A DNA stretch of 64,000 nt from Actinostola sp. cb2023 (Eukaryota; Cnidaria; Anthozoa; Actiniaria; Actinostolidae), in contig JAUJYZ010001379.1 of assembly GCA_033675265.1 (NCBI GenBank), positions 546,001 to 610,000 of the forward strand, written 5' to 3'. This document shows positions 23,673 to 36,584 of the stretch, in pieces. Each line of letters begins with the position of its first letter. Position 1 is the stretch's first letter. Both the position numbers and the translations under genes were made by a program. A model generated the notes under the pieces. The model made no database searches, had not been told where the DNA came from, and worked only from the letters and a program-made list of their open reading frames with translations.

Positions 23673-23778
23673 GTATGTAGAGCAGAGTTCGTATGAATGA
23701 ACAACGTACGACGCGCCGTGACTGAAGGGATCCCTGCCCAGGCATGATACGAAATCTGCTCTAATACTAATAGCATTA

Positions 23779-26700
23779 CTACACCATCTTTTCAATCTGC
23801 TTTGCCCGTCGTTTCGTCTGGATGACATCCATAACTTGCAATGCCTTCACACCCACCGCAGGGTCAGTTTTGACACCGTCACTAAACACCACGTTCGTAT
23901 CTCCTTCGATAGAGATCAACAGGTCGTCGTCACTAGAGCCTGGCTCGCCGACAGATTCCCCCGTCAACTTCCTCGTATTGCTTCTCGATCTCTGCCCCGA
24001 AAAACAATCCTTCAAAGTCTCCATGATTTCGTTGAACTCAACTGAATCGACGTCATCGGACATTCCTTCGTTCGCAAAACCAGGGTCTTGTGCCAAGCTA
24101 CGTAAAGCGTCCCTTACGTCGTCTTCAGTGATTGTTGGTAAAATCCCCTGCTTGTCCCTGAGAGTCCCTAGATGCGGTGGTTTGTCGTCAAGTACGGGCG
24201 TGACCATAGCTACCAAGTGCTCATTGTCGTGCTCTTTATCTGGATGGGCATCCTACAATTTAATGTAATCTTGGATTGTAATATTTACTGAAGTAAGTAC
24301 AGCTTAATCAAAGCTGTCAAATGCTTTTAAAGGATTTTGTAGGCGTCTTAATGCGATTGGATGTGGTGCAATTTGTACACCATTGAAAAAGCACTTTCGC
24401 TTTCTAAAAGTGGTAAATCAGTTTAAAGGATTTGCTTTTATCATGTTTTATCTAAACGGAAATATGGCGTATGGACGTCTTTTCGAACATAAACTAAACC
24501 ACCAAAAAGGAAATATACCGAGTTTAATTGATAGAGACGGACTATGCGTTATGAAACTATTTCAAAGAACGTGTAAATCTGATGATGCGTTATGCAAATT
24601 TCAAAGAACGTGATCTGAAATGGATGACCTGAAACAGCCATATTTCATTAAAAAACAAACAAGCGTCTTTCCAAGCTTGAGATAGAACCCTCAGTCGGAT
24701 TATCATCCATTTCATATCGCCTGTCATCAACGTTTATTGATCAATATCAGCATCCCTCATCATCATCATAAATATCATCATCATCATCATCATCATCATA
24801 AAATATCATCATCATCATAAAATCATCATCATAAATATCATCATCATGATCATCATCATAAATATCATCATCATAAATATCATCATCATAAAATATCATC
24901 ATCATCATAAATATCATCATCATAAATATCATCATCATAAATATCATCATCATAATCATCATCATCATCATCAAATATCATCATCATCATAAATATCATC
25001 ATCATCATCATAAATATCATCATCATCATCATAAATATATCATCATCATCATAAATATCATCATCATCATCATAAATATCATCATCATAAATATCATCAT
25101 CATAAATATCATCATAAATATCATCATCATAAATATCATCATCATCATAAATATCATCATCATCATAAATATCATCATCATCATAAATATCATCATCATC
25201 ATAAATATCATCATCATAATCATCATCATCATAAATATCATCATCATCATAAATATCATCATTATCATCATAAATATCATCATCATCATCATAAATATCA
25301 TCATCATAAATATCATCATGATCATAAATATCATCATCATAAATATCATCATAAATATCATCATCATCATAAATATCATCATCATCAAAATATCATCATC
25401 ATCATAAATATCATCATAAATATCATCATCATCATAAATATCATCATCATCATAAATATCATCATCATCATAAATATCATCATCATCATAAATATCATCA
25501 TCATCATCATCATATCTCATCATCATCATAAAATCATCATCATAAATATATCATCATCATAAATATCATCATCATATAAATATCACGACATATCATCATA
25601 AAATATATCATCATCCTAACTGTCATCATCTCATATCTTCACAAAATCACACAAATTATTGAACATACCACGACATTATTTTCCTCGCTCGGTTCACATT
25701 ATTTCCCACGTCCTTGTTAGCATTACTCGAGTCTTGTACATTGGAATGAACCAAAGCGTCCGTAGCCGTTGATGGGACGCTGTCAGTGACAGCCGGGTCA
25801 GGCGTTTGTACTTTAGGTACTGAACATCGTTCCTCTCGTGGTCGTAGTACACCGAGTTTGTTCTCTTGTACCTACATCCACAGATAGAAGAAAAAAACGC
25901 GTTACTGAATGGCGGGAAAAAAGCTGTTTTCACATGACAAAATATCTTATATTTGCCTTTGTGCTTGTGCTTAGTGTGCTTGTGCTTATGCTTGCGCTTA
26001 TGCTAGCCGGCTGCCTTCCCCTCCCCCTCTCTCCCCTCCCCCTCTCTTTTTTTTCCCCTCGCCAGGCTACGCCTTTTTTTTTCCTACGCAGGCTACGCTT
26101 AAGCTACGCTTGTGCTTACGCTTGTGCTTACGCTTGTGCTACGCTTGTGCTTACGCTTGTGCTTACGCTTGTGCTTGATCTTTGTGCCTGCATCATTCAA
26201 TACATGGACTATCGCAGAGAGCAGGAATTTAGTCCAGCAAACGAGCGTTCTAAAATCTCTGCATGGACTTGACAATGTCACTGCAGGTGCTTACGATTGT
26301 GCTTACGCTTGTGCTTACTCTAGTGTTTACGCTTGCGCCTGTGCTTGTGTCCCTAATGAAAACCAGGTCGTCTACTTACTTGTTCAGTAACGGTAGGGAT
26401 ATCACCACTTTTAAGACTGGCCGAGTACGCAAAACGTACTTTAATACTCTCTTTTCGATGTTTTTTGCTACACGGAAAACACCAGCAGCAGAATTTGACC
26501 AGCGTGCGTCGGTACTGCTTGCGCACTAACAAATATATGAACGGATCAAGCACAAAGTTGACCAGCAGCAAACGCGACGCTACACGGTCCGCCAACCAGT
26601 CTTTCCACACACCAGCTGTGTTGCAAATGACTCTGATCTGAAAAGGAGGAAAAAAGCAAGCATTCTTGAGTTTTTCTCGTTTTCTAGCGAAACCACCATG

Positions 26701-29700
26701 TTGGTGGTGTGATGACGTCATAATCATGGCCAGTGAATTGATCACGTGACTTGGTGGCCGTCATGTTGGTTATAGAGTCGTTTTCGTATGAGCGTGGGAA
26801 GAGTAGCTACGGTACGGTTCGTGCCGTGACCGTATCGCGCCATCATCATGCCGTATCCAAGCATTCTGATTGGTTGAGCGATGATTTTGCGCACTGTGAT
26901 TGGTTGAATACAATGTCTTCGATTCCGTACCGTGACCGTAACTCCGTGCCGTAGGTTTCCCATTCATATACGAAAACGACTCTATACCTCAGTTTTCGAT
27001 CTACTGTACGCATCACTGATCAAAAAAAGTTGTTTCGCTTCTTGTAGGTTTTTTACACGCGCCTTCCCTTCTCTTCCCAGTCCTCACTCTTATAAATTTC
27101 AACACAGGATTCCCACTACTATTTTTTTTTCTCTCTCGCTTTCTTTATTTACATTTTAACGACCACATGCAAATCACCAACTAATGGCAACAGTCGTTAT
27201 AAGTACCGTACATATTTATTATTTTCAATCTGACGCTAGAAGTCGCTATAAATAGTCTAAAATTCAGGAGAAATGATTGATGTGTTTTTCATGTCAGTAT
27301 TACAAGTGTTTATCAACGAAATAAACGTCAAACAATCTGATTAGTCGTAGCGGGAATTCAATCACTGACAGTATGATTTCTTGCTTTATCACGGTATTGC
27401 TTTTGCGATAATGAAAAATGACGCCAAAACACACACTTTAAACCTTCGAAATCAACAGCTGAAGAGAGAAATCTGTTTTGTTGATAATCACATATTTCAC
27501 AGTTTTAAAACCCTCATTTAGTTCCTGTGAATTCCACCACTTGGGTTTCTACGTGATCGAATGTCGGTAGCTTTGAGAATACATGCCATAGTTACGTGCA
27601 GTATACGTCAAATGAATTGTTAATTCTACAGACCAAGCCGATAATTATGTTTATCATTTCATACAAATCTTGCAAGAAGTCTGCTTGTACATCCGATTGA
27701 CGCCCGAAAACATTAATTCATAAATACAAGTACCAGTTATTTCATTAGTACCATGTAGAACACGATTTTCAAGAAAGGAAATCGAAGGAGGAATAATTTG
27801 TGTGCAAAGTCGTCCAATATTTTTCAAATTTGCGCCAAAATACGGAAATGCGACAAAAGCTGAATGCCCCCATACAAACACACAAAGGCTCTTGTAATAT
27901 ACGTGTTGACAAAGACGTGATTTGATTTCAAAGGTTGTAAATAGACGCCAAATATAAACAAAAGTGTGTATAGGCAGTAAATGGAATCGAAATGAATGAA
28001 TAAATGAACGAATATAATGGATGAATGAATGAGTCGACCAGTTGACGAACGATCGAATGGATGGATGGACGAACGAATATGAACAAATGAATGAATGAAT
28101 GAATGAGTCGACGAATGAAGAACGATCGAACGGATGGATGGATGAACGAACGAACGAACAAATGAATGAATTAATGAGTCGACGAATGAACGAACATAAT
28201 AATAATAATAATAATGAACGAACGATCGAATGAATAACGGATGAATGAGTAAGTGAACAAATCCACTAAACATGAATACGTAAGTATGCGGCACACACAA
28301 GACAGCAAACAGTTCCGTTTCAAAGTGTTCAACTCGATGTTTGGCAATGCTTTGCTTCCCACGTATATTAAATATCAATATTTGTGAACGTGTTTTCCTT
28401 AGTACTTATCATAGTTCCATCTACATCTTCCTAAATAAAACCATGTTTGCAATTGTACGTAGGGTTTACTATCTTGGACTATCACGTAGTTTCACTTGTA
28501 CATTGTTAGGGACGTACATAATCCCTTCAAACGTACAAGGTTACGCTCGAATTCGGCATGTTTAAAGTCATCATCTTTCAGAAATAAACAAACTGTGCCG
28601 ATGTGAATAGATTGAAGGATTTTGATGGCTTTTTGATAGAAATGTTCAGAGCTCAAATCATGAGCAATCTCTGAAAACAAGCTAGCTTTTAAATATGTCC
28701 TTGAACAAATCTTTGCCGATGAAAAGGTTTGATAAGTGTAAGAGGAGTACAGGGAAGGTATGAGAGGAAGGGACTGAATGAAAATGGGAACAGAATTAAT
28801 GGGAAAGAAAAAAAGGAAGAATAAAATCTACATCAAGATATTCCATTTTGAAAATATTCATTAACATCTGTTGTTGGGATATTTAGTCGGTACTTCACTA
28901 GCTATAAAGAGCCTAAGATTATATTGGCTAAATCTTAGCCGTACTAGCAGTGTACAAGAACATGTAAAACTGGTTTAGAGTTAAGTTAGAAGCCCTACTA
29001 TACATTGTGGTAGAAGGTGAAAAAAAACACTAACATCGTCAACGGTTTGAGAGCCTGATCGATCAATGCATTTCAAGTCTTGTGCTGCTTTTACTGATGC
29101 TAATCAACCACTAGTGCGGTGTATTCATGAACGAAGATGATCTTTTATGAATGAATTGAATCAAAGAAGGATTCCGTTTGTCTACGTGTTCAATTAGATG
29201 AACAGACTCGTTGTGATGGACTTTAGATGAATACTTGAGAGATGAGCGCTTCCGATGATATTGTCTCAAGATCGCTTATTCTGTGTCGTCGTTACCAGAA
29301 GGTTGAAATGTCGCACATTAATGAGCGCTTGGAAATGAGTACTTGACACAAAAAGAATAAGCTACCATTTTGGACAGGAAAGGCCCCAAAACACCAACGG
29401 CGAATGTGGTATATCAAAAGCGGCTACAATTCCTTCTTTTAGTGGCAGAAAATGGTAGAAAACAATTATTAAGTGTCGCATTGTTTCGTTTCTTTGTATA
29501 TCGCTGCAGTGCGTTGTAGTAAAGTTTGAGTTAATGTATCCATTCGGTGCGGAGCGAAAAAGTAATCAGCATTAAGAACGGCTAAATCAAAGGCAAACAC
29601 ACCGCTGAAAGAGAGTGGCTTCCGTCCACTATAGACGCTAATAGACCAGCCATTACCTCAGGGTATTACACTCTCCGGCTATTTCTTCTGGAAAAGCTTT

Positions 29701-32197
29701 TCAAAGTCAAATGTCTCAGCAGCGCTGTTGTTTATCTCGCACCTGGACTGCTGACCTCGCGGATCAGTTGCAAGTTAAAATTAAACAAGAGACAAGAACT
29801 GAAGAGAATACAATTAAAACAGAGAAAGAGAAAACGCCCCCCCAAAAAGAAAATAATAAAAAACGACTGAAAGAATACACAAGAGCAACGGACTATCGAT
29901 TATTTGGCGACTACTGAATTTAATATGTGAACTTTAAATTTTTCACTTTTTTGAATGAGGGTTTTATATCATGTAATTTCAAAACTCATAGGACAAAAAA
30001 ATGATTATCATAGCTGGAAATTTTATATGAAAACCTTTGGAAATTTACGCTGGTTTCATACAAAATGTTTGAAAATTCATATCTTCGCAATTTGTGAAGC
30101 GATCTTTTCCAAACTTCACATTTTTACTAATTTCAACGAGCTCTTTCCAGCTATGATAATCATTTTTGGTCCTATGAGTTTTGAAATTACATGATAAACC
30201 CTCATTGATACGCATAGCTTTCTGATGTGCACAGCGGATAAGAGATGAACAGTGCTAATTGGACTGTAGAAGTTCAGGGGATAACGAAAGGCTAGATTCT
30301 GACAAGATTAAAATGAATAAATAATCATTGAGATTTGAGATTCTGTGGTTGGGAAGTTCATATGGCGTGTTGTGGGTTGCTGTCTCTTTATCCTTGGCAT
30401 TATTTGTGGCTTTTTGTTTCCGTTCAATTTGATTTCATTTTTCACAAATTACTTTCGGTTAAAAATATATTCAATTTAATTTCGGTGAGAGGCACGCGTC
30501 ACGCGTGTCGTACTGACCAATCAGCTCGCAGAACAGCTTCAGCAAGTGTCACGCTGACTTTATGCAGCCGTGACACAGTTTGTTTTTCAGCTGAATCCCA
30601 TAAATTCAAAACACGAATATTATCAAAAATAATGAGCAAATAAGATTTCCATTAAACCGTGAAAATTTAATTGAAAAAGTAGTTTATTCAAACAGGTATC
30701 GATGTCACAGTGGTTGTTCAAGCAAAGGGCCAAGTTTTCATTCGTATGATTTCTTGTGGTTTCCTTTTTTTTTTACGATATTGAAAGCGTATTATATGTA
30801 TTATATGTATACTTTACCTATGGTTAATTATCTTACGACATATTTACTTTCGTAGATGTCGTATATTGATCGAAATGACGGCAGAGCGAGCAATCGGCAA
30901 AAGTACAAAATGGAAGTAAAAACAGAAAAAATAATGGAACAAAAACAAACCCATTCACGGCGTCGCGCAAGAATAACAGTAAATAAAACAGTTTTTTTTT
31001 TTTTGCACACGAAAAAATCACCAAATATCACAATGCCTTATGATTAGTGGGGATTTGTGATAAGTTTGGCTTGCGGGCTAATTCCCTGAAAGATCCGGTG
31101 AGGACCATTTATCATAGAATGAAATGGAGATGACCCAATCATTTGCCGTGTCAAGATGGCTCTGCACTGAACACTGTGCACGCTGTGTCTTGACAAGACG
31201 ATACTTGCCTCACCATGCAGCACACCACAAATCTCGATACGAATACAAAGAGTACTGACACAGAATTGCAAATGTAATGAATGGGTTTCCACTATAGATA
31301 CTGCATTGCCAGCCATAGCGGTGGGATCGATCGAGGAATAATGAGATTAAATCTGAAATTCATAAAATTGAGTTATAGGTATTGACAATTTATAGTGCTT
31401 ATACTTACCAAGAAGGGAGTCCAACAAACGAGAAATAAAATTGAAATCACGATCATCATTCGCTGGTATTGGTCTTGGACTTTCTCAGCAGATGTCTTTT
31501 TCGTTTCATTCACCTTTTTGAACTTACTCTTCATTCCTCTGAGATTACGAGCGGATTTCTTTCGTTTTAAAATCCAGAAAAGTACGTTTAAGTTTGAGAA
31601 GGTAACTACAGAAACCATCAAGAAGCCTACTGTCACCAGAAAGTACGTGTATACTTTATCGTTGGCTCTCAAAGCAACGACGATGCAATACGTTCCTGTG
31701 CTGCTGAAAGTGAAACTTCCAAAGCCGAGCAGCGGTAGCATCGAAATGATGGCGGAGAATAAAACAATCCCTACCACAGCTTTCTTGGCAAATCTGAAGC
31801 TTATCCTCTGCCGATGGAAGAACGGTGCTCGAAGCGCAAGGTAGCGATCGATGGCCATGAATGTCACTATCAAACCCGATGCCAACGTCGAAAAGACAGT
31901 AAAAAATCCTTGGAAATCGCAAAGGGGCTGTCCACCAGTCCATTGACCGTACGCATAGCCGGCCCAAGTGGGCGAACAGATTAGAATAATCCCCAAGAGA
32001 TCGCACAAAATAAGGCCAAACACAAACACGTTGCAGACGATTTTCTGATGCCGTAGAATTCTAACGGTCAGTACAAGTGCGAATATATTCCCTATAATTC
32101 CTGGTGTTGCTATCAGTGCTACGATTATACCTTGTGTCGAATGGAAGCCAACTGTAGTGGCATTCTCGTGTGTCCCAGCCATCATTTCCTTCACCAA
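23779..32197 (-). CDS. Class A GPCR, prostaglandin E receptor (EP2/EP4)-like
   Basis: Reverse exons: 31409-32197 (TM1-TM6), 26380-26637 (TM7 and helix 8), 25669/25698-25871 and 23779-24252 (cytoplasmic tail). The first two junctions are phase 0. TM3 begins GQWTGGQPLCDF, and the DRY-type motif is AIDRYLAL; both resemble EP4. The second extracellular loop has GTYC near the prostanoid GxxTWC position, and TM6 has CWTPF. TM7 reads SRLLLVNFVLDPFIYLLVRK; the Arg nine residues before the Asp of DPFIY matches the Arg that binds the prostanoid carboxylate in EP/FP/TP receptors. An N-terminal Asn-Ala-Thr is a glycosylation site. The tail is long and acidic, as in EP4. Exon 3 can end at a strong donor (25668, phase 2) or a weaker one (25697, phase 0); only the second reads the long last exon. 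Predicted length is 564 residues. Start ATG at 32195 or 32183-32180 is uncertain. Confidence 0.82.
24745..25620. repeat. ATAAATATCATCATC microsatellite
   Basis: ATC runs of two to eight are separated by ATAAAT over 870 bases, in the last GPCR intron. Reverse frames of Met/Ile/Asp are repeat products. Confidence 0.95.
25960..26350. repeat. GCTTGTGCTTAC minisatellite, interrupted
   Basis: Copies of CTTGTGCTTA / CTTACGCTTG fill 25960-26005, 26098-26182 and 26288-26350, in GPCR intron 2. The same word (AAGCACAAGC) marks dispersed repeats at 19190 and 33180-33290. Confidence 0.85.
26773..26985. mobile_element. Diverged MITE with AGAGTCGTTTTCGTATGAG ends
   Basis: Ends AGAGTCGTTTTCGTATGAGC and TATACGAAAACGACTCTAT, with GCTACGGTACGG/CCGTACCGTGACC inside. 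It shares its termini with the elements at 18579 and 34319 but has a longer centre. It is in GPCR intron 1. Confidence 0.8.
28000..28260. repeat. (GAAT)n/(GAAC)n-rich tandem repeat
   Basis: Degenerate GAATGAATGAACGAACGATC-type tetranucleotides in GPCR intron 1, with higher-order blocks around GAGTCGACGAATGAA and an (AAT)n insert at 28195-28213. Elsewhere in this intron (26990-27950, 28270-29950, 30210-31400) no gene or clear repeat is seen. Confidence 0.85.
29953..30206. mobile_element. Foldback MITE, AATGAGGGTTT family
   Basis: Arms of about 65 bases run from AATGAGGGTTTTATATCATG to the complement ending CATGATAAACCCTCATT and include TTTCAAAACTCATAGGAC. A longer copy (50835-51192) lies in OSTF1 intron 10. 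Confidence 0.88.
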
Positions 32198-32883
32198 TTC
32201 GTTTAAATTGAGTAGAAGTGCTACAAGGAGCCCAGTTGCGCCTCAGCGAAAGGCTGAATGGGGAATATCAACCTACGTGCCGGCCTGAGTGGCGTGTTGC
32301 AAGTGTTGAGGTCTTTTGTGAGAATGATCGACGAGGTTGTGTGACGCCAAGCTGACCGCAGAAAGACATCGTAATTGACCTCCTGTATCATCACGTAATG
32401 GGTTTATGATTCAGCTAGCATTTCCCTTCCGTTCCACCAATCGGAAAGCTTGTACGTATTGGCGGGAAGAAAACAAGAAAATAGAATGGGTGATAAGAGA
32501 GGGATGAAAATTGGTCGCAAGCTACGCAAGCGGAAGAGGGAGAAAATCGAAAATGAAAATAAGATGAAACCAGAATCCAAAGAAACTGTAGCGGAAATCA
32601 ATATTGGTCATTTGTAGACAATGGTAACAGCGCGACGAATGAGTTTGAGCAAGAGACCATTATATTAATTGGTTTGAGCCGATTGAAGGAGCTGTACTAT
32701 ATATACGCGCATAGGGCAATGGAAGTAGCACGGTCATTGATTTATATTAGTGTGTATGGATCGATTAGAAGGTAACCAGGGGGTAGAGAATATAAAAACA
32801 CTCCTACGGCTTTACGGCTACGTCATTCTCAGGCAGTAAAATCAGTGAAAAATGGAAGGCGTGTCAGTCTGACCGGAACTGAG

Positions 32884-32917
<34 letters not shown>

Positions 32918-34001
32918 AAGAAAGAAATTAAAGAAAGAAAGAAAGAAAGACGGGAGGAAGGGAGGGAGGTAAGAAGGATGGAAGGAAAGACAGAAAGAGA
33001 GAAAAATAAAGAACACCTTAGAATGAAAATTGGTTGGCTGGATAGGAAAGGAAAGAAAAACAAAATATCCCGAATTTTTAACAAGATCTATTTACAAAGT
33101 TGGCAAGATACAGCGGCCGCTCTGACTACAGAATAAGAACTTGTCAAGTGAAGCCGGAAACGGACCCATGCAACGCAATGCAAGCATAAGCGCTAAACAC
33201 AAGAAATAGAAATCTTCTATAACGGCCTTGTGATTAAGCCTGGTTTTCAATAGCGACGCAAGCACAAGCCGTTAGCGTCAGTGCGGTGAACACGAGCCCG
33301 CCGGCTGAACCGCACACTGAAGCAATGGAAACTTTTGATCCCGTGCGCTTGCGTCAGGCCAGCTTTCAACGTATACATCGTGTGTGCTTATGCTTGGATC
33401 GCTTGAATAGTCCAGAACTGAACTCACTTTTACCTGGAGAAACACGCACAGAAGTGAAATCTGGGTCAAACTCCGAAAACTTCCTGCTATAATCTTCTTT
33501 GACGCGCGCCATGTTCACTACAAAATATACTTGTGAAAATTGGGTTCAGCTCTGGACTGGTGAAACCAAGGCTTTGTGTTTGCGCTTGTGCGGTCAGGCT
33601 CGCTATCACAGCTAGTGAAATGCTTCATTCGGAAATAAACCAGACATATCGAAGCGCGACCATGCACTGGTCGGCTTCCTGGTCTGTCAATAAGAGTGGT
33701 TGCTGTCGAAGTGTTAATGATAATGACCTTTATTTAAAGAAGGTTTAAATAAATAATAGCATCAAATAAATCAATAGCACCCTCCGCAAGCAAGGCAACC
33801 TATTTTCTTCTCTTTGCTTGGTATACCTGTGTCGAATGTACGAGGGGAAACTGGTGACAACTAAATTCACCGGTCTCCGAACCCAAAGGAGGACAGACTA
33901 ATTCACTACATCAATATATTATACATAGTTGCTGTTTATTCTATAAAGTATTTATCTATGTTTTTGTGTAGTTATTGTATTTGTACCCGATTGCCTGTGC
34001 T
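32198..34001. other. GPCR upstream / LINS1 downstream region, left part
   Basis: 5' untranslated or promoter sequence of the GPCR gene is expected just right of 32197, but no clear element is seen. Diverged GCAAGCACAAGC-type repeat words occur at 33160-33300. No exon is supported. Confidence 0.4.
32880..32960. repeat. (GAAA)n purine tract
   Basis: GAAA/GAGA repeats with GGGA variants at the end, in the intergenic region upstream of the GPCR. Confidence 0.9.
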
Positions 34002-34297
34002 ATACCGTAGAATCCCGGTTATAAGCCCTGGGCTTATACAACTTCATAAGGGTTTTGGGGTGGGCTTGTAACCGGGTTTTGGGGGATGGGGGGGTGGGAG
34101 GCTTATAACCGGCAGGAAAAAAAAAACTACTTAAGCCGATAATATACTGCCTAATTCAAGGCCTAATTATTAATTATTAATTGGCCTAATTATTGTTTCC
34201 TGTATACGGTATCCCGTATGGGGAGAAGTAATTAACGGAGGGGATTTATAACCGGGGGGGGGGGGGGGGGGGGTCTTATAACCGGGATTCTACGGTA
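34002..34297. mobile_element. MITE with ATACCGTAGAATCCCGGTTA ends
   Basis: Ends ATACCGTAGAATCCCGGTTA and TAACCGGGATTCTACGGTAT are exact complements, followed inside by CTTATAACCGG words and G tracts at 34083-34095 and 34254-34273. Structure parallels the element at 9282. Confidence 0.88.
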
Positions 34298-34318
34298 TGT
34301 CACTGTCACCCTCTTAAA

Positions 34319-34478
34319 TAGAGTGGTTTTCGTATGAGTGGGAAACCTACGGTACCGTGACATTCAAATGGCTTCCTTTCTGAACCAATCAAAAAGCGTG
34401 CAGATGCATCTCATCCAATCAAACTCTTTCAATACGGCACGGTACCGAAACTTTCCCACTCGTACGAAAACGACTCTA
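34319..34478. mobile_element. MITE with GAGTCGTTTTCGTACGAGTG ends
   Basis: About 95% like the copy at 18579-18740, including GTGCAGATGCATCTCATCCA in the centre. Ends GAGTGGTTTTCGTATGAGTG and CACTCGTACGAAAACGACTC. Confidence 0.9.
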
Positions 34479-34566
34479 AAGTCTTACTTACTCACGTACT
34501 GATTAGGCACTTTTAAACTGAAACACGTGCGCTACAAATAGAATTGCATTTTTTTTAATTCATCAT

Positions 34567-36232
34567 TTAACACCCATCATACATGCTTTCTATTGTTCGT
34601 AATGATCTTAGCAGAGGGCTCGCATTGTAAGGAAATAATCCAGAGTATACAAGTCTCTCAGTAGAAATTCTAGTGTGGATCAGTGTTGACATAGTTTTCT
34701 CTAATGTAGGAGGATATATGGGTGTGGTATTTGTTGCAATATTTGAAACATTATTGGCACAGCTTATTTCTACATCTTGTCGTGTTTGACTTTCAGAAAT
34801 ACCTTGATTATAATCACCATCATCATCACAGTCATCATGACAATCACCACAATTATCCTCACCACCATCAACATCATTATCGTCATCATGATCATCACAA
34901 GTTGCTGCAGCATTGTCATCATCGTCATCACAACCACCGCAATCATCATCACCACCATCATCATAATCATCCTCACCACCACCACCAACATCATTGTCAT
35001 CATCACCATCATGATCATCACAAGTTGCTGCAGCATTATCATCATCATCATCATCACAACCACCACAATCATCATCATCATCATTACCACCATCACAAGT
35101 TGCAGTAGCAGCATTGTCATCATCAGAATCACTCCCATATGCAGTAGAAATATCAGAAAGACAACCCAGTCCAACAAAAACTTTACCCTTGCCAACTAAA
35201 TCAAATCTTGATGTCTCTATTTCATTTGTTGTTGACCGTGTAGCTGTTTCCTGGATGTGTTTGAGAAGATCTTCCTTGACTCCAAGAGAGTCACTGCTTA
35301 GTCCAGTAGTTTCACTTGTAGCGACTTTCAAGCTCTGACAAAACCCTTCCCAGTCAAGTGAAACCAATCGTAGATACTCCATCAGGTACTCTAGGAACAC
35401 TGTCTCAGATGAAATCAAAAAGTCTACCAGAACAGAGTGATCAAAGCGTACAACAGTCAGGAATTCAACAAACAGGAGATGAGGGTTGAAGGTGATGATG
35501 GATGCAGTTTGATCATCGGTTTCTTTCCTAAAGGTAAGAAAATACAGAGCTAATAGTTAGTTTTTGATGCTCACCTAGGACTTAACACATGAATGTACAC
35601 AGATCTGAAGATTATGGTGTTAGAACTTAGTATGTTAGGGGGCTTTTTTATTATGGCAGGAGGGGGAGTTTGGTATTAAGGGTTCGTTCGATTGACCTTA
35701 TTCCAGAATAGGAATACACAGAATAACATCCCTAAATCGCTGTCACGCAGCTACTGTCCACTGTAAAATAAAACGATTCCTTGTTGTATCATAATAATGT
35801 TACAAGGAACAGTTTGGAATTTTAAATGTGCTGAAATAAAAGCATCCAAGTGTTTATTCCGTGTATTCCTATTCTGGAATAGGGTCAATCGAACGCACCC
35901 TAAGATTGCAGGGTGGCAAATTTAGTAATGGTTGTCACACTAAGGCCTAGTTCAAACGCAGTACCTTCCAAGAGCCGTTCTTAATTAGTTCAAAAGAAGC
36001 CGCCTCATTACTCGGCGGGGCAACGCCGAGTCAGAAAATACCCTTTTTCTTCGGGTCAGAAGTTTCAAGTCCCTCCCGGCCGCAGGAAGCCCGAGAGCAG
36101 CATGTCATTCGATTGGTTCAAAAGTCGAAACCATGGCAACCACAACCTTGATCGGTTCGTCGATCGCTTCGACGAAGTTTGAAATGTTAGACAACAATTG
36201 TACTTACTCATTATATTGCATTTGCTATGATA

Positions 36233-36322
<90 letters not shown>

Positions 36323-36452
36323 TTGATGAGTGACTTTGGATAAGCAATTTATTAAGAAAACCAGCGATAGGATGCGACGTTTCGTTGTCATCATGACATC
36401 ATTATCAATGATAATGATAATGATAATGATAATGATAATGATAATGATAATG

Positions 36453-36495
<43 letters not shown>

Positions 36496-36551
36496 TAATG
36501 TTGTCATGATGACAACGAAACGTCGCATCCTATCGCTGGTTTTCTTAATAA

Positions 36552-36584
<33 letters not shown>

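Larger units (their letters stand above)
21742..23778. other. Intergenic region between EFL1 and the GPCR gene (convergent ends)
   Basis: AATAAA signals for EFL1 are at about 22220 and 22346. The region holds the elements listed separately at 21897, 22743 and 23400. The remaining sequence (for example 22060-22740 and 22951-23395) shows no exon or repeat I can support. Confidence 0.5.

Noticed and set aside
23387..23776. 129-codon reverse frame next to the GPCR stop codon
   Set aside because: Lies over a foldback element shared with HLTF intron 1 and shows no family similarity.
24747..25529. Met/Ile/Phe/Asp-rich reverse frames
   Set aside because: ATAAATATCATC microsatellite only.
28000..28260. 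Reverse Ser/Phe/Ile/His-rich frames near the GPCR
   Set aside because: Tetranucleotide repeat translations in GPCR intron 1.
34722..35108. His-rich forward frame
   Set aside because: Antisense of the LINS1 Asp-rich coding repeat, which has family context on the reverse strand.
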